Origin: Flavobacterium luminosum
Lineage (GTDB): Bacteria > Bacteroidota > Bacteroidia > Flavobacteriales > Flavobacteriaceae
NCBI RefSeq assembly: GCF_023635005.1
Contig: NZ_JAMLJM010000001.1
Coordinates: 186,001-250,000, forward strand
Direction of reading: 5' to 3'
DNA: 64,000 nt
Under the pieces are notes generated by a model. It saw nothing but the letters and a program-made list of their open reading frames with translations. It ran no database searches and had not been told where the DNA came from. This document shows positions 35,383 to 43,257 of the stretch, in pieces (position 1 is the stretch's first letter; every line of letters begins with the position of its first letter). Made by a program: the position numbers and the translations under genes.

Positions 35383-35715
35383 ATGCATATAAACCTTCCG
35401 GAAAACAAACGTTATTACAGTATGGGCGAAGTAGCCACCGCTTTTGGTGTTAACCAATCCTTAATACGTTTTTGGGACAAAGAATTTGACATTTTAAAAC
35501 CTAAAAAAAATGCCAAAGGCAATCGTATGTTTAGTCCTGAAGACATAAAAAATCTTCAATTGATTTACCATTTGGTAAAAGAAAGAGGATTTACTTTAGA
35601 AGGCGCCAAAGTACATTTAAAAGAAGGTCAAAAAGCAACGATGGATAAATTTGAGATCATCAGAAGACTGGAAGCCATCAAAACACAATTAACAAACATT
35701 AAAAAAGAGTTGTAA
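35383..35715 (+). CDS. MerR-family transcriptional regulator, short
   Basis: A 110-residue protein with an N-terminal MerR-type winged helix (YSMGEVATAFGVNQSLIRFWDKEF, about 12-35, in part) followed by a helix (TLEGAKVHLKEG) and a short coiled-coil tail. There is no metal-binding or ligand domain, so it probably dimerises through its helix and responds, if at all, through a partner. Located 55 bases after the M23 peptidase gene, consistent with cotranscription. Target genes are unknown. Confidence 0.9.
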   Translation: MHINLPENKRYYSMGEVATAFGVNQSLIRFWDKEFDILKPKKNAKGNRMFSPEDIKNLQLIYHLVKERGFTLEGAKVHLKEGQKATMDKFEIIRRLEAIKTQLTNIKKEL

Positions 35716-35940
35716 TCAACAGATTTAATCTAAACTCAAAAAAGCAACCTTTTTACTTTCCATTTATTTTTCGATTGTCCTTGAAAAAAAATCAATCTCT
35801 TTAATTCTTGAAATTTCATGGTCGTAGAATTTTTTTTGACTTAATCTCCTCAAAAATTAATCGAACTATTTCGTAACTTTTTTTCTTTTTTTACGTCTAA
35901 TTATCAAATTGAATAACTAAAACTTAAAACATAGCAAATC

Positions 35941-36546
35941 ATGAGAAAATGGATTATTCCAACCGTAATTATTGCAATATTAGTATTTTGGGCAATTTCA
36001 TCCTATAATGGACTTGTAGGGGTTCAAGCAGATGCTAAAACCGCTTGGTCTAAAGTAGAAAGTGCTTACCAAAGAAGAAGCGATTTAATTGGAAACTTGG
36101 TTAAAACTGTACAAGGAGCTGCCGATTTCGAAAAAGGCACCTTAACCGCTGTTATTGAAGCGCGTGCCAAAGCAACTTCTATAACAATAGACCCAACCAA
36201 CGTTACTCCAGAACAATTAGCTCAATTCCAACAAGTACAAGACGGTTTAAAAGGATCTTTATCTAGATTATTGGTTACTGTAGAGCAATATCCTGATTTA
36301 AAAGCCAACCAAAACTTTTTAGAATTACAATCTCAATTAGAAGGTACCGAAAACCGTATTAATGTAGAAAGAGACCGTTTTAACGATGCCGTTAATGTTT
36401 ATGATAAAAAAATCAAAACTTTCCCTTCCGTAATTTTTGCAAAATTATTCGGATTTAATGAGATGGCTCGTTTCAAAGCTGAAGAAGGTGCTGAAAAAGC
36501 TCCTGAAGTAGATTTTGATTTTGGCAACAAAAAAGAAACTAAATAA
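35941..36546 (+). CDS. LemA-family protein
   Basis: A 201-residue protein with an N-terminal membrane anchor (about 5-25; IIAILVFWAISSYNGLV) and a long helical periplasmic or cytoplasmic domain with the LemA pattern (AWSKVESAYQRRSDLIGNLVKTV, about 39-61, abbreviated here to its core; later YPDLKANQNFLELQSQLEGTENRI around 122-145). Exact role unknown. It heads an operon with two TPM-domain genes, joined by a TAATG overlap. Confidence 0.95.
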   Translation: MRKWIIPTVIIAILVFWAISSYNGLVGVQADAKTAWSKVESAYQRRSDLIGNLVKTVQGAADFEKGTLTAVIEARAKATSITIDPTNVTPEQLAQFQQVQDGLKGSLSRLLVTVEQYPDLKANQNFLELQSQLEGTENRINVERDRFNDAVNVYDKKIKTFPSVIFAKLFGFNEMARFKAEEGAEKAPEVDFDFGNKKETK

Positions 36547-36983
36547 TGTCTAAAACCGAAGATTTCTTAACCAAAGCCGAAGAACAAGAAATTGTAGAAG
36601 CTATTATTTTAGCCGAAAAAAATACTTCGGGAGAAATTCGCATACATATAGAAGAAAATAGCACTAAACCTCCTCTCGAAAGAGCTCAGGAGGTTTTTCA
36701 TCTTTTAGGCATGGACAATACCCAACTTCGAAACGGTGTCCTATTTTACATTTGTATGCAAAGTAGAAACTTCGCAGTCATTGGCGATAAAGGAATTAAT
36801 GATGTGGTCGAGGCTGATTTTTGGGATTGTACCAAAGACACTGTGATTTCGCATTTCAAACAAGGCAAATACAAAGACGGTTTGGTAAGCGGAATTTCGA
36901 GAGCTGGAGAACGCCTCAAAAAACATTTCCCTTTTGAAGATGGCGATAGCAATGAATTGTCGAACGAAATCTCAAGAGGATAA
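36546..36983 (+). CDS. TPM-domain protein, soluble
   Basis: A 145-residue TPM (YgcG-like) domain without a signal peptide: IVEAIILAEKNTSGEIRIHIEE, then NGVLFYICMQSRNFAVIGDKGIND. TPM domains appear in envelope proteins and in photosystem II repair in plants, with a suggested phosphatase activity. It overlaps the LemA stop by one base (TAATG) and is itself followed by a TAATG overlap, so the three proteins are probably made in fixed ratio. Confidence 0.92.
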   Translation: MSKTEDFLTKAEEQEIVEAIILAEKNTSGEIRIHIEENSTKPPLERAQEVFHLLGMDNTQLRNGVLFYICMQSRNFAVIGDKGINDVVEADFWDCTKDTVISHFKQGKYKDGLVSGISRAGERLKKHFPFEDGDSNELSNEISRG

Positions 36984-37732
36984 TGAAAAGAATTATTCTA
37001 CTATTCAGTGTCTTGTTTACAGTTGCATTACAAGCACAACTTAAAATTCCTAACAAACCATCTTTTATACCTCCTGTAATAGATAGCACCAATACTTTGA
37101 CTGAAAGTCAGAAAAGTAACCTATATCAAAAGTTAAAGATTTACTCCGACAGTACTTCTACCGAAGTTTTGGTAATGATTGTTCCCACTACCCAAGGAGA
37201 AAGTATTGCTCGTTACGCCACTGATCTAGGACAAAAATGGGGAATAGGCCAAAAAGGCAAAGACAATGGAATTGTCGTTTTAATTGCCAAAAATGACCGA
37301 AAAATTTCCATTCAAACAGGATACGGCATCGAACATTTACTTACCGACGCGCTTTCACGAAGAATCATCGAAAAAGAGATTAAACCGTACTTTAAAACCG
37401 GGAATTACTACGAAGGCATCGACAAAGGAACTACCGCTATTTTTAAAGTTATCCAAGGTGAATACAAAGGCGAACCCAAAAAAGAAAGTGATGGCTCAGG
37501 ATTCATATTCTTGGTATTTTTGGTAATTCTAATCTTACTAATCCTTTCTAAAGGTAGAGGAAACCGTAATGGTGGAAATTCCGGCGGATTAGATCTAGGT
37601 GACATCATTATCCTTAGCAGCCTTGGAAGAGGCAGCGGCGGAGGTGGCAGTTGGGGATCTTCTGGCGGTGGCTGGGGAGGATTTGGTGGCGGCGGTGGCT
37701 TCGGTGGCGGTGGAGCTAGCGGTGATTGGTAA
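36983..37732 (+). CDS. TPM-domain membrane protein with Gly-rich tail
   Basis: A 249-residue protein with a signal peptide (about 1-18), a periplasmic TPM domain (about 25-165), one membrane helix (about 172-190; IFLVFLVILILLILSK) and a cytoplasmic tail. The tail is extremely Gly/Ser-rich (about 207-249; runs of GGGG with Trp/Phe), the YgcG arrangement. The tail could mediate assembly or phase-like contacts, an inference from composition only. Confidence 0.93.
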   Translation: MKRIILLFSVLFTVALQAQLKIPNKPSFIPPVIDSTNTLTESQKSNLYQKLKIYSDSTSTEVLVMIVPTTQGESIARYATDLGQKWGIGQKGKDNGIVVLIAKNDRKISIQTGYGIEHLLTDALSRRIIEKEIKPYFKTGNYYEGIDKGTTAIFKVIQGEYKGEPKKESDGSGFIFLVFLVILILLILSKGRGNRNGGNSGGLDLGDIIILSSLGRGSGGGGSWGSSGGGWGGFGGGGGFGGGGASGDW

Positions 37733-37755
37733 TTTTTCTTATCAATCGCGAAACA

Positions 37756-38541
37756 CTATTTCACTTTACTCCTTATCACAAAATAATGTAAAAAAGTAGG
37801 AAAGAAACGCTTTATCAAAACACCAAGCGTTTCTTTTCCTCCTATATACACTTCAAATTTTTGTTTTTCTATCGCTTTTATCATTTTTTGAGCAAAAACC
37901 GGAACCGTCATACCATTTTGAGTGGCTTCATCATCCGTAAGTTGTTTTGATCCATCTCCAACAAAAGCATTCTTAGCTACATTGGTCTGAATAAATCCAG
38001 GACAAACAAGAGTGACATTTATTCCATCTTTTTGATGTTCCATGCGCATGACATCAAAGAAACCATGTAAAGCGTGTTTTGCACCACAATAACCGGAACG
38101 GTACGGTGAACCAAATTTTCCCATTAGACTGGTTACTACCGCATAATGACCACTATGATTTTCTATAAAATGTGGTAAAATAGCTTTTGCCAAGGCTACA
38201 TTAGCCAAATAATCGACTTCAATTAATTTTCGATCTACTGAAAAATCAGTTTCTGCTATTAAAGAACGTTGACTTACACCTCCATTGAGAATCAGAAGGT
38301 CAATTTTTCCAAAAAAAGAAATCGCTTTTGCCACTTGCTCTTTCATCGAATCTAAATCAGCCAAATCAAAAGGTAAGATCTCAACTTCAGTTTGACATTG
38401 TTTTTTGAGATTTTGCAATGCTTCAATACTTCTAGCCGATACAATTAGCTTGCATTTTTTTTCTGCCAAAGCATACGCTAATCCTTCTCCAATACCTGAA
38501 GAAGCTCCAGTAATCCAGACAACTTTATTGTCTAATTTCAT
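37756..38541 (-). CDS. Short-chain dehydrogenase/reductase
   Basis: A 261-residue classical SDR using NAD(P)H. The dinucleotide site is TGASSGIGEG (about residues 11-20), NGG (about 87-89) replaces the common NAG motif, and the catalytic Tyr/Lys pair is in SGYCGAKHAL (about 150-154). Subfamily and substrate are unclear; the C-terminal hydrophobic part (GVLIKRFFPTFLHYFVIR) is like SDRs that act on lipids or associate with membranes. Transcribed convergently with the TPM gene. Confidence 0.93.
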   Translation of the reverse strand: MKLDNKVVWITGASSGIGEGLAYALAEKKCKLIVSARSIEALQNLKKQCQTEVEILPFDLADLDSMKEQVAKAISFFGKIDLLILNGGVSQRSLIAETDFSVDRKLIEVDYLANVALAKAILPHFIENHSGHYAVVTSLMGKFGSPYRSGYCGAKHALHGFFDVMRMEHQKDGINVTLVCPGFIQTNVAKNAFVGDGSKQLTDDEATQNGMTVPVFAQKMIKAIEKQKFEVYIGGKETLGVLIKRFFPTFLHYFVIRSKVK

Positions 38542-38583
38542 AACACTTTATTTTTGAAACGACAAGATACAAAATATAAGACA

Positions 38584-38610
38584 TAAAAAAACGGAAGTAA
38601 AAACTTCCGT
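38584..38610 (-). terminator. Terminator of der
   Basis: ACGGAAGT-aaaa-ACTTCCGT stem followed on the minus strand by seven T residues. Confidence 0.85.
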
Positions 38611-38619
38611 CTCTTGGTT

Positions 38620-39930
38620 TTATTTTTGTCTAAAATAAACATCGATTGGCACTCCTTCAAAATCAAAATTCTCACGCAACTTGTTTTCTACGAAACGTCT
38701 GTAAGGATCTTTAATGTACTGAGGTAAGTTCGCGAAAAACACAAATTGTGGCGCAGGTGTAGGTAATTGCATACAAAATTTAATTTTTATATACTTTCCT
38801 TTCACTGCTGGAGGTGGCATGTGCTCTATAATAGGCAACATGATTTCATTCAATTTAGAAGTCGCTACGCGTTGTTTACGATTTTCGTATACCTGTACTG
38901 CTGTTTCTAAAGCTTTCAGTAAACGTTGTTTGGTTAACGCAGACACAAAAAGAATAGGCACATCGGTAAACGGTTCGATTTCTTTGCGAATAGCATCTTC
39001 ATAACGCTTTGTCGACATGGTATCTTTTTCCACCAAATCCCATTTATTCACTAAGATTACAATTCCTTTTCTGTTTTTTTCAGCCAACCAAAATATATTC
39101 TGATCTTGACCTTCAAAACCACGGGTAGCATCGATCACTAGGATACATACATCACTATGCTCTATGGCACGAACAGAACGCATCACCGAGTAAAATTCTA
39201 AATCTTCCTTTACTTTCGCTTTGCGTCGAATACCAGCCGTGTCAACTAGATTAAATTCGAAACCAAAACGGTTGTATTTTGTATCGATAGCATCGCGAGT
39301 CGTTCCTGCGATATCAGTCACCACAAATCGATCCTCTCCAATCAACGCATTTATAAAAGATGATTTTCCTGCATTAGGTCTACCCACTACACAAAAACGA
39401 GGCAACGGATTTTCTTCCTCTACCGCATCTGGTAATTCTGGTAACACTTCTACTAATTTGTCTAACAATTCTCCGGTTCCACTTCCACTCATCCCGGCAA
39501 TGGTAAAATATTCACCTAATCCTAGGTTATAAAACTCGATAGCATCTTGCTGACGCATTGCATTGTCAACTTTATTTACGGCTAAAAGGACAGGTTTTGT
39601 TACTTTTCTCAACAATTTTGCTACCTCTTCATCCATTGGAGTGATGCCATCTTCAACATCTACCACAAAAATGATTGCATCCGCTTCATCGATAGCCAAT
39701 TCTACTTGTTTTCGAATTTCTCCTTCAAAAATATCATCTGAACCTTTAATATAACCGCCTGTATCAATCACTGAAAATTCCTTTCCGTTCCATTCGCTTT
39801 TCCCATAGTTACGGTCACGGGTCACTCCCGAAACTGAATCTACAATAGCTTCGCGACGCTGAATTAAGCGATTAAAAAAAGTCGATTTTCCTACATTAGG
39901 TCTCCCTACTATGGCTACTATATTGTTCAT
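38620..39930 (-). CDS. der: Ribosome-assembly GTPase Der (EngA)
   Basis: A 436-residue tandem GTPase needed for 50S subunit maturation. Each GTPase domain has its own P-loop: GRPNVGKST (about 8-16) and GRPNAGKSS (about 183-191), with matching DTGG and DTAG G3 motifs and NKVD and NKWD G4 motifs. A KH-like domain ends the protein (about 350-436). It is usual size and composition. Confidence 0.97.
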   Translation of the reverse strand: MNNIVAIVGRPNVGKSTFFNRLIQRREAIVDSVSGVTRDRNYGKSEWNGKEFSVIDTGGYIKGSDDIFEGEIRKQVELAIDEADAIIFVVDVEDGITPMDEEVAKLLRKVTKPVLLAVNKVDNAMRQQDAIEFYNLGLGEYFTIAGMSGSGTGELLDKLVEVLPELPDAVEEENPLPRFCVVGRPNAGKSSFINALIGEDRFVVTDIAGTTRDAIDTKYNRFGFEFNLVDTAGIRRKAKVKEDLEFYSVMRSVRAIEHSDVCILVIDATRGFEGQDQNIFWLAEKNRKGIVILVNKWDLVEKDTMSTKRYEDAIRKEIEPFTDVPILFVSALTKQRLLKALETAVQVYENRKQRVATSKLNEIMLPIIEHMPPPAVKGKYIKIKFCMQLPTPAPQFVFFANLPQYIKDPYRRFVENKLRENFDFEGVPIDVYFRQK

Positions 39931-39949
39931 TTTATTTTTTTTGAGTTGG

Positions 39950-39957
39950 CAAAATTA
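39950..39957 (-). promoter_or_regulatory. Promoter -7 box of der
   Basis: TAATTTTG on the minus strand, 19 bases before the start codon. Confidence 0.45.
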
Positions 39958-40111
39958 CACTTTTTTAACCAGTTACAATACTTTTAAAGACATCAATTCT
40001 GCATTTCATCGTAAAACTTTCGTTTCAAAATATTCATTTTTAATGATTTGCTATTTAAAAAACGTGATTTAATGAAAATATGTATATCTTAGAATAACCA
40101 AAATAAGAATT

Positions 40112-40606
40112 ATGGAACCTGACAAAAGTATTGCACTGCGACCTAGATTTTATAAAGAGTTAGTACAACCCATCGAAGAGATTCTATCTCGTTGCGAAAA
40201 ACTGAAAAAAGAAGTCCAACCTAATTACAGCATCAAAACCTCTGGCAATCATATTTGGTTATATATTGGAGAACAAAACAAAAAATTCTATTCTCCTCAT
40301 TTACACCTGGAATTAGAACATCGAGAAAACAATCACACCCATGTTAGAGGTTTATTTGGACCCAACCAAACTCTTTGGACATTATTTATGTTTCTACATT
40401 TTATTATTGCCGGGATTTTCCTTATTTTCAGCATGATTGCTTACTCCAATTGGTCGTTAAAGCTTCCTTACAAAAACGATTTATTAATCATGTCATTAAT
40501 GGTTGTGGTTTGGGGTTTACTTTATCTTATTGGTAGAAGCAACCGCCACCATAGCGTTCCACAAATGAAAGAATTAGAAGAATTGATGAATAAAATTCTA
40601 ACTTGA
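40112..40606 (+). CDS. Hypothetical two-helix membrane protein
   Basis: No family recognised. The 164-residue protein has a soluble N-terminal part (about 1-85) with several His (SPHLHLELEHRENNHTHVRG, about 80-99), then two membrane helices (about 107-127 and 139-157) and a short charged C-terminus. It ends exactly where the convergent era gene ends (stop codons adjacent, no spacer), so there is no room for a dedicated terminator. Confidence 0.8.
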   Translation: MEPDKSIALRPRFYKELVQPIEEILSRCEKLKKEVQPNYSIKTSGNHIWLYIGEQNKKFYSPHLHLELEHRENNHTHVRGLFGPNQTLWTLFMFLHFIIAGIFLIFSMIAYSNWSLKLPYKNDLLIMSLMVVVWGLLYLIGRSNRHHSVPQMKELEELMNKILT

Positions 40607-41491
40607 TTATTTCTGATTGTATCCGAATCTTTTTAGTTGGTACGCATTATTTCTCCAATCTTTATTAACCTTAACGTATAATTCGATGTGAATTTGTTTT
40701 CCGAAGAATTTTTCTAAATCTTCTCGAGACTGCATACCTACTTTCTTGATCGCAGCCCCTTTATGGCCTATGATGATTCCTTTCTGTGTATCTCTTTCCA
40801 CCATAATTACGGCACGAATTCGGATAATATCTTCATCTTCTTTAAATTCCTCCGTTTCAATTTCTACCGCATACGGAATTTCTTTGTCATAATTTAAAAG
40901 AATTTTTTCACGAATCGTTTCGTTAACAAAAAAGCGTTCAGGCTTATCGGTTAATGCATCTTTAGGATAAAAAGGTGGTGAAACCGGCAACAATTCTAGA
41001 ATACGATCAAAAACAGCCTGCACATTAAAGTTTTCTAGGGCTGAAATAGGAAAAATTTCTGCATTAGGCACTTTTTCTTTCCATAAGGCTACTTGCTCTT
41101 CCAATTGTTCCTGATTGGACTTATCAATTTTATTCAACAACAGCAAAACAGGGATTTTAGAATGAATAATTTTTTTGAAAAACGCTTCATCTTTAAGTTC
41201 CTTCTCTCCTATTTCAACCATATAAATCAGAATATCTGCATCTTCAAAGGCGCTTTTGACAAAATCCATCATAGAGGCTTGCAAATCATACGCTGGTTTA
41301 ATAATTCCAGGAGTATCCGAAAAAAGAATCTGAAAATCCTCTCCATTTACAATTCCTAAGATACGATGACGAGTAGTTTGTGCTTTACTAGTTATAATAG
41401 ACAATCGCTCGCCAACTAAGGCATTCATTAAAGTTGATTTACCCACATTAGGATTTCCAATGATATTTACGTAGCCTGCTTTGTGTGACAT
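40607..41491 (-). CDS. era: GTPase Era
   Basis: A 294-residue GTPase that binds 16S rRNA near its 3' end in 30S maturation. The P-loop GNPNVGKST is at about residues 12-20, DTPG near 60, NKID near 120; the C-terminal KH domain includes IIGHKGAAIKKVG (about 243-255). The next gene on the opposite strand abuts it with no gap. Two initiator tRNA genes lie upstream in the opposite direction. Confidence 0.97.
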   Translation of the reverse strand: MSHKAGYVNIIGNPNVGKSTLMNALVGERLSIITSKAQTTRHRILGIVNGEDFQILFSDTPGIIKPAYDLQASMMDFVKSAFEDADILIYMVEIGEKELKDEAFFKKIIHSKIPVLLLLNKIDKSNQEQLEEQVALWKEKVPNAEIFPISALENFNVQAVFDRILELLPVSPPFYPKDALTDKPERFFVNETIREKILLNYDKEIPYAVEIETEEFKEDEDIIRIRAVIMVERDTQKGIIIGHKGAAIKKVGMQSREDLEKFFGKQIHIELYVKVNKDWRNNAYQLKRFGYNQK

Positions 41492-41511
41492 GAAAAAAAA
41501 AATTTAGCTTA

Positions 41512-41519
41512 CAAAGGTA
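41512..41519 (-). promoter_or_regulatory. Promoter -7 box of era
   Basis: TACCTTTG on the minus strand, 20 bases before the start codon. Confidence 0.5.
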
Positions 41520-41568
41520 GTCATATCAGGCCAATAGACGAAATAAAAGATTATTTTTTAAAATACGC

Positions 41569-41598
41569 TTGCTTTTTAAATAAATCGTTGTACTTTTG
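41569..41598 (+). promoter_or_regulatory. Promoter of the initiator tRNA array
   Basis: TTG at 41569-41571, a 19-base spacer and TACTTTTG at 41591-41598: the best-formed promoter in the window. It would start transcription about five bases before the first tRNA. Confidence 0.8.
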
Positions 41599-41609
41599 TA
41601 CTCGAAAAT

Positions 41610-41682
41610 CGCGGGATAGAGCAGTAGGCAGCTCGTCGGGCTCATAACCCGAAGGTCACAGGTTCGAGTCCTGTTCCCGCTA
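41610..41682 (+). tRNA. tRNA-fMet (CAT), copy 1
   Basis: A complete 73-base cloverleaf with anticodon CAT. Two initiator features are present: base 1 (C) does not pair with base 72 (T), and the anticodon stem ends in three G-C pairs (GGG/CCC). CCA is not encoded, as the 3' A73 is followed by CT. The copy at 41716 is identical. Confidence 0.96.
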
Positions 41683-41715
41683 CTAAGAAAAAAATATTGA
41701 ATTACAACCGTACAT

Positions 41716-41788
41716 CGCGGGATAGAGCAGTAGGCAGCTCGTCGGGCTCATAACCCGAAGGTCACAGGTTCGAGTCCTGTTCCCGCTA
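41716..41788 (+). tRNA. tRNA-fMet (CAT), copy 2
   Basis: Identical to copy 1 over all 73 bases, 33 bases downstream. It runs directly into the 33-base block that contains the terminator (41791-41823). That block and the tRNA's last 28 bases recur, the tRNA part mutated, after the GIY-YIG gene. Confidence 0.96.
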
Positions 41789-41790
41789 CT

Positions 41791-41823
41791 AAATTAAAGC
41801 CATTCTATTTGAGTGGCTTTTTT
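41791..41823 (+). terminator. Terminator of the tRNA array; direct repeat copy 1
   Basis: AAGCCATTCTATTTGAGTGGCTT forms a hairpin followed by a T run. All 33 bases recur exactly at 42146-42178. The T run and following bases encode the discarded N-terminal extension of the GIY-YIG frame. Confidence 0.88.
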
Positions 41824-41832
41824 TGTATCAAC

Positions 41833-42087
41833 ATGGATCAATTTGTAGTTTACATATTATTCTCTGAGGTTCACAGTAAAACTTACGTTGGTTTTACTTC
41901 AAATTTGATTGAAAGATTTGCATCTCACAATGCTTTAGGCAAAAAAGGATACACTATCAAATACAGACCTTGGAAAGTAATACATGTTGATTTTTTTTCA
42001 GAAAAATCTGAGGCTTTAAAAAGAGAGAAATACTTAAAATCAGGAAAAGGAAGAGAGTTTATAAAAGAGATTATTTCTCAATTATAA
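41833..42087 (+). CDS. Small GIY-YIG endonuclease-domain protein
   Basis: An 84-residue protein that is only a GIY-YIG domain: VYILFS and TYVGFTS stand for the two signature strands, with the catalytic Arg in LIERFASHN (about residue 25-33) and the Glu in ALKREKYLKSG (about 64-74). Small stand-alone members are often annotated as UvrC-like, but their role is unknown. I start at the ATG at 41833; the frame opens eight codons earlier, but those lie in the tRNA terminator. It has no promoter of its own that I can see, and read-through from the tRNA array would be needed. The flanking 63-bp repeats suggest it arrived as a unit. Confidence 0.88.
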   Translation: MDQFVVYILFSEVHSKTYVGFTSNLIERFASHNALGKKGYTIKYRPWKVIHVDFFSEKSEALKREKYLKSGKGREFIKEIISQL

Positions 42088-42103
42088 CGTTTCTAGACTC
42101 ATA

Positions 42104-42117
42104 TCCGCCGCGGCGGA
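42104..42117. repeat. Perfect 14-bp GC palindrome
   Basis: TCCGCCGCGGCGGA is its own reverse complement and stands out in an AT-rich spacer between the GIY-YIG stop and the tRNA remnant. It may be a repeat-element end or a protein-binding site. Confidence 0.7.
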
Positions 42118-42145
42118 CAAAGATTTGAATCCTATTCCCACTTAC
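42116..42145 (+). pseudogene. Decayed 3' end of an initiator tRNA
   Basis: These 30 bases align without gaps to the 3' end of tRNA-fMet copy 2 and its CT tail (41761-41790); about two-thirds of positions match, and most differences are G-to-A or C-to-T. The following 33 bases match perfectly. It retains the T-arm and acceptor 3' strand only, so it cannot fold as a tRNA. Confidence 0.75.
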
Positions 42146-42178
42146 AAATTAAAGCCATTCTATTTGAGTGGCTTTTTT
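42146..42178 (+). terminator. Terminator, direct repeat copy 2
   Basis: An exact copy of 41791-41823, 355 bases downstream, still able to form the hairpin plus T run. It terminates the GIY-YIG transcript and lies 15 bases before the J-domain gene. Confidence 0.88.
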
Positions 42179-42192
42179 ATTTATTATAATTT

Positions 42193-42639
42193 ATGAAAAG
42201 AGTTGTTGAGGCTAGAAAATTACTTGAAGTAGACAAAAATGTCACTTTGAAAGAATTAAAAACCATTTACAGAAACAGTATGAAAGAGACGCATCCTGAC
42301 CGCTTTGTAAATGACGAAGAAAACAAAATTGCTGCTGAAGAAAAAAGTAAAGCCATCATTAACGCCTATCATTTTTTAGTAAGTATAGCACCAGAAACGG
42401 TTGAAAAAAATCTACCCGAATATCAGGAAACCATTAATAATTCGAGCATTTTAGAATTTTATCTAGAAAAACAAACACTGTTTATCACTTATCTAAATGG
42501 AATGTCGTACGAGTATATTGGGGTTCCAAAAAACGTATACATCAAAATGATTAATGCCGAATCTCCAAATCGATTTGCCAAACGTCATATTTACGGGAAT
42601 TATATTTACAGAAAAACGGGAGAAAACACAGAAGTTTAA
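42193..42639 (+). CDS. J-domain and KTSC fusion protein
   Basis: A 148-residue protein that joins two small domains. Residues 1-65 are DnaJ-like with the His34-Pro35-Asp36 motif used to stimulate Hsp70 ATPase. Residues 85-145 match the KTSC domain (YEYIGVPKNVYIKMINAESP, about 110-129, then GNYIYRK), a small fold linked to lysyl-tRNA synthetase or phage proteins and of unknown function. Together they suggest an Hsp70 adaptor for a nucleic-acid-related client, which is inference. No signal peptide. Followed by a terminator. Confidence 0.85.
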   Translation: MKRVVEARKLLEVDKNVTLKELKTIYRNSMKETHPDRFVNDEENKIAAEEKSKAIINAYHFLVSIAPETVEKNLPEYQETINNSSILEFYLEKQTLFITYLNGMSYEYIGVPKNVYIKMINAESPNRFAKRHIYGNYIYRKTGENTEV

Positions 42640-42662
42640 TCTCTAAGAATACAAAACGCCAT

Positions 42663-42691
42663 AAGACTTTCAATAACTGAAAGTCTTTTTT
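42663..42691 (+). terminator. Terminator after the J-domain/KTSC gene
   Basis: AAGACTTTCA-ataac-TGAAAGTCTT followed by T residues. Confidence 0.82.
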
Positions 42692-42693
42692 GT

Positions 42694-42701
42694 TATATTT
42701 G
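42694..42701 (+). promoter_or_regulatory. Promoter -7 box of the DUF1761 gene
   Basis: TATATTTG directly after the terminator T run, 26 bases before the start at 42728. Confidence 0.45.
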
Positions 42702-42727
42702 AGTAACTAACAAAAAACAAACAAAGC

Positions 42728-43204
42728 ATGTCAGTAAATTTCCCAGCCTTAGTAGTAGCCAGTTTAGTCACTTTATTTATTGGATTCATCTGGTATCATC
42801 CCAAAGTTTTTGGAACCGCTTGGATGAAGGAAACTGGAATGACCGAAGAAAAAGCGAAACAAGGTAATCTGATTAAAATTTTCGGTTTGACTCTACTCTA
42901 TTCTTTTTTGCTTTCTTTTATGCTTACTCAAATTGTAAATCATGAAATTGGAGCGCTTCAAGCCGCTGGAGGAAATGTTAACGATCCTGCACTGAAAGAA
43001 TTCTTAAAAGCACATCACGGAAAATTTCTCAGTTTCAAACATGGACTTCTCCACGGCATCATGGCTGGAGTCTTATTCGCATTTCCTGTTATTACCATCA
43101 ATAGTTTATTCGAACAAAAATCTTGGAAATATATTTTGATTAATGCCGGTTATTGGATTATCGCTCTAGGCATTATGGGAGCTATCATTTGTGGATGGCA
43201 ATAA
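42728..43204 (+). CDS. DUF1761 membrane protein
   Basis: A 158-residue inner-membrane protein with four hydrophobic helices. The opening NFPALVVASLVTLFIGFIWYHPKVFGTAWM, in short PALV...GFIWYHPKVFG...W, is the DUF1761 hallmark, and HGLLHGIMAGVLFAFP near residue 105 is also typical. Function unknown; no transport signature is visible. Bracketed by its own promoter box and an intergenic gap, it is probably transcribed alone. Confidence 0.9.
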   Translation: MSVNFPALVVASLVTLFIGFIWYHPKVFGTAWMKETGMTEEKAKQGNLIKIFGLTLLYSFLLSFMLTQIVNHEIGALQAAGGNVNDPALKEFLKAHHGKFLSFKHGLLHGIMAGVLFAFPVITINSLFEQKSWKYILINAGYWIIALGIMGAIICGWQ

Positions 43205-43236
43205 ATCTTTAACATTTTATTACAACCTCTTTCCCC

Positions 43237-43244
43237 TACATTTG
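43237..43244 (+). promoter_or_regulatory. Promoter -7 box of the GNAT-like gene
   Basis: TACATTTG, 13 bases before the TTG start at 43258. Confidence 0.5.
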
Positions 43245-43257
43245 CAAAACAATTGTT

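Noticed and set aside
41809..41832. Eight-codon extension of the GIY-YIG frame
   Set aside because: It reads through the tRNA terminator hairpin. The ATG at 41833 gives the normal domain start.
41492..42192. Integrative element or prophage attachment site at the tRNA array
   Set aside because: A decayed tRNA end and direct repeats are present, but there is no integrase and only 355 bases lie between them. A minimal nuclease module or unequal recombination fits better.
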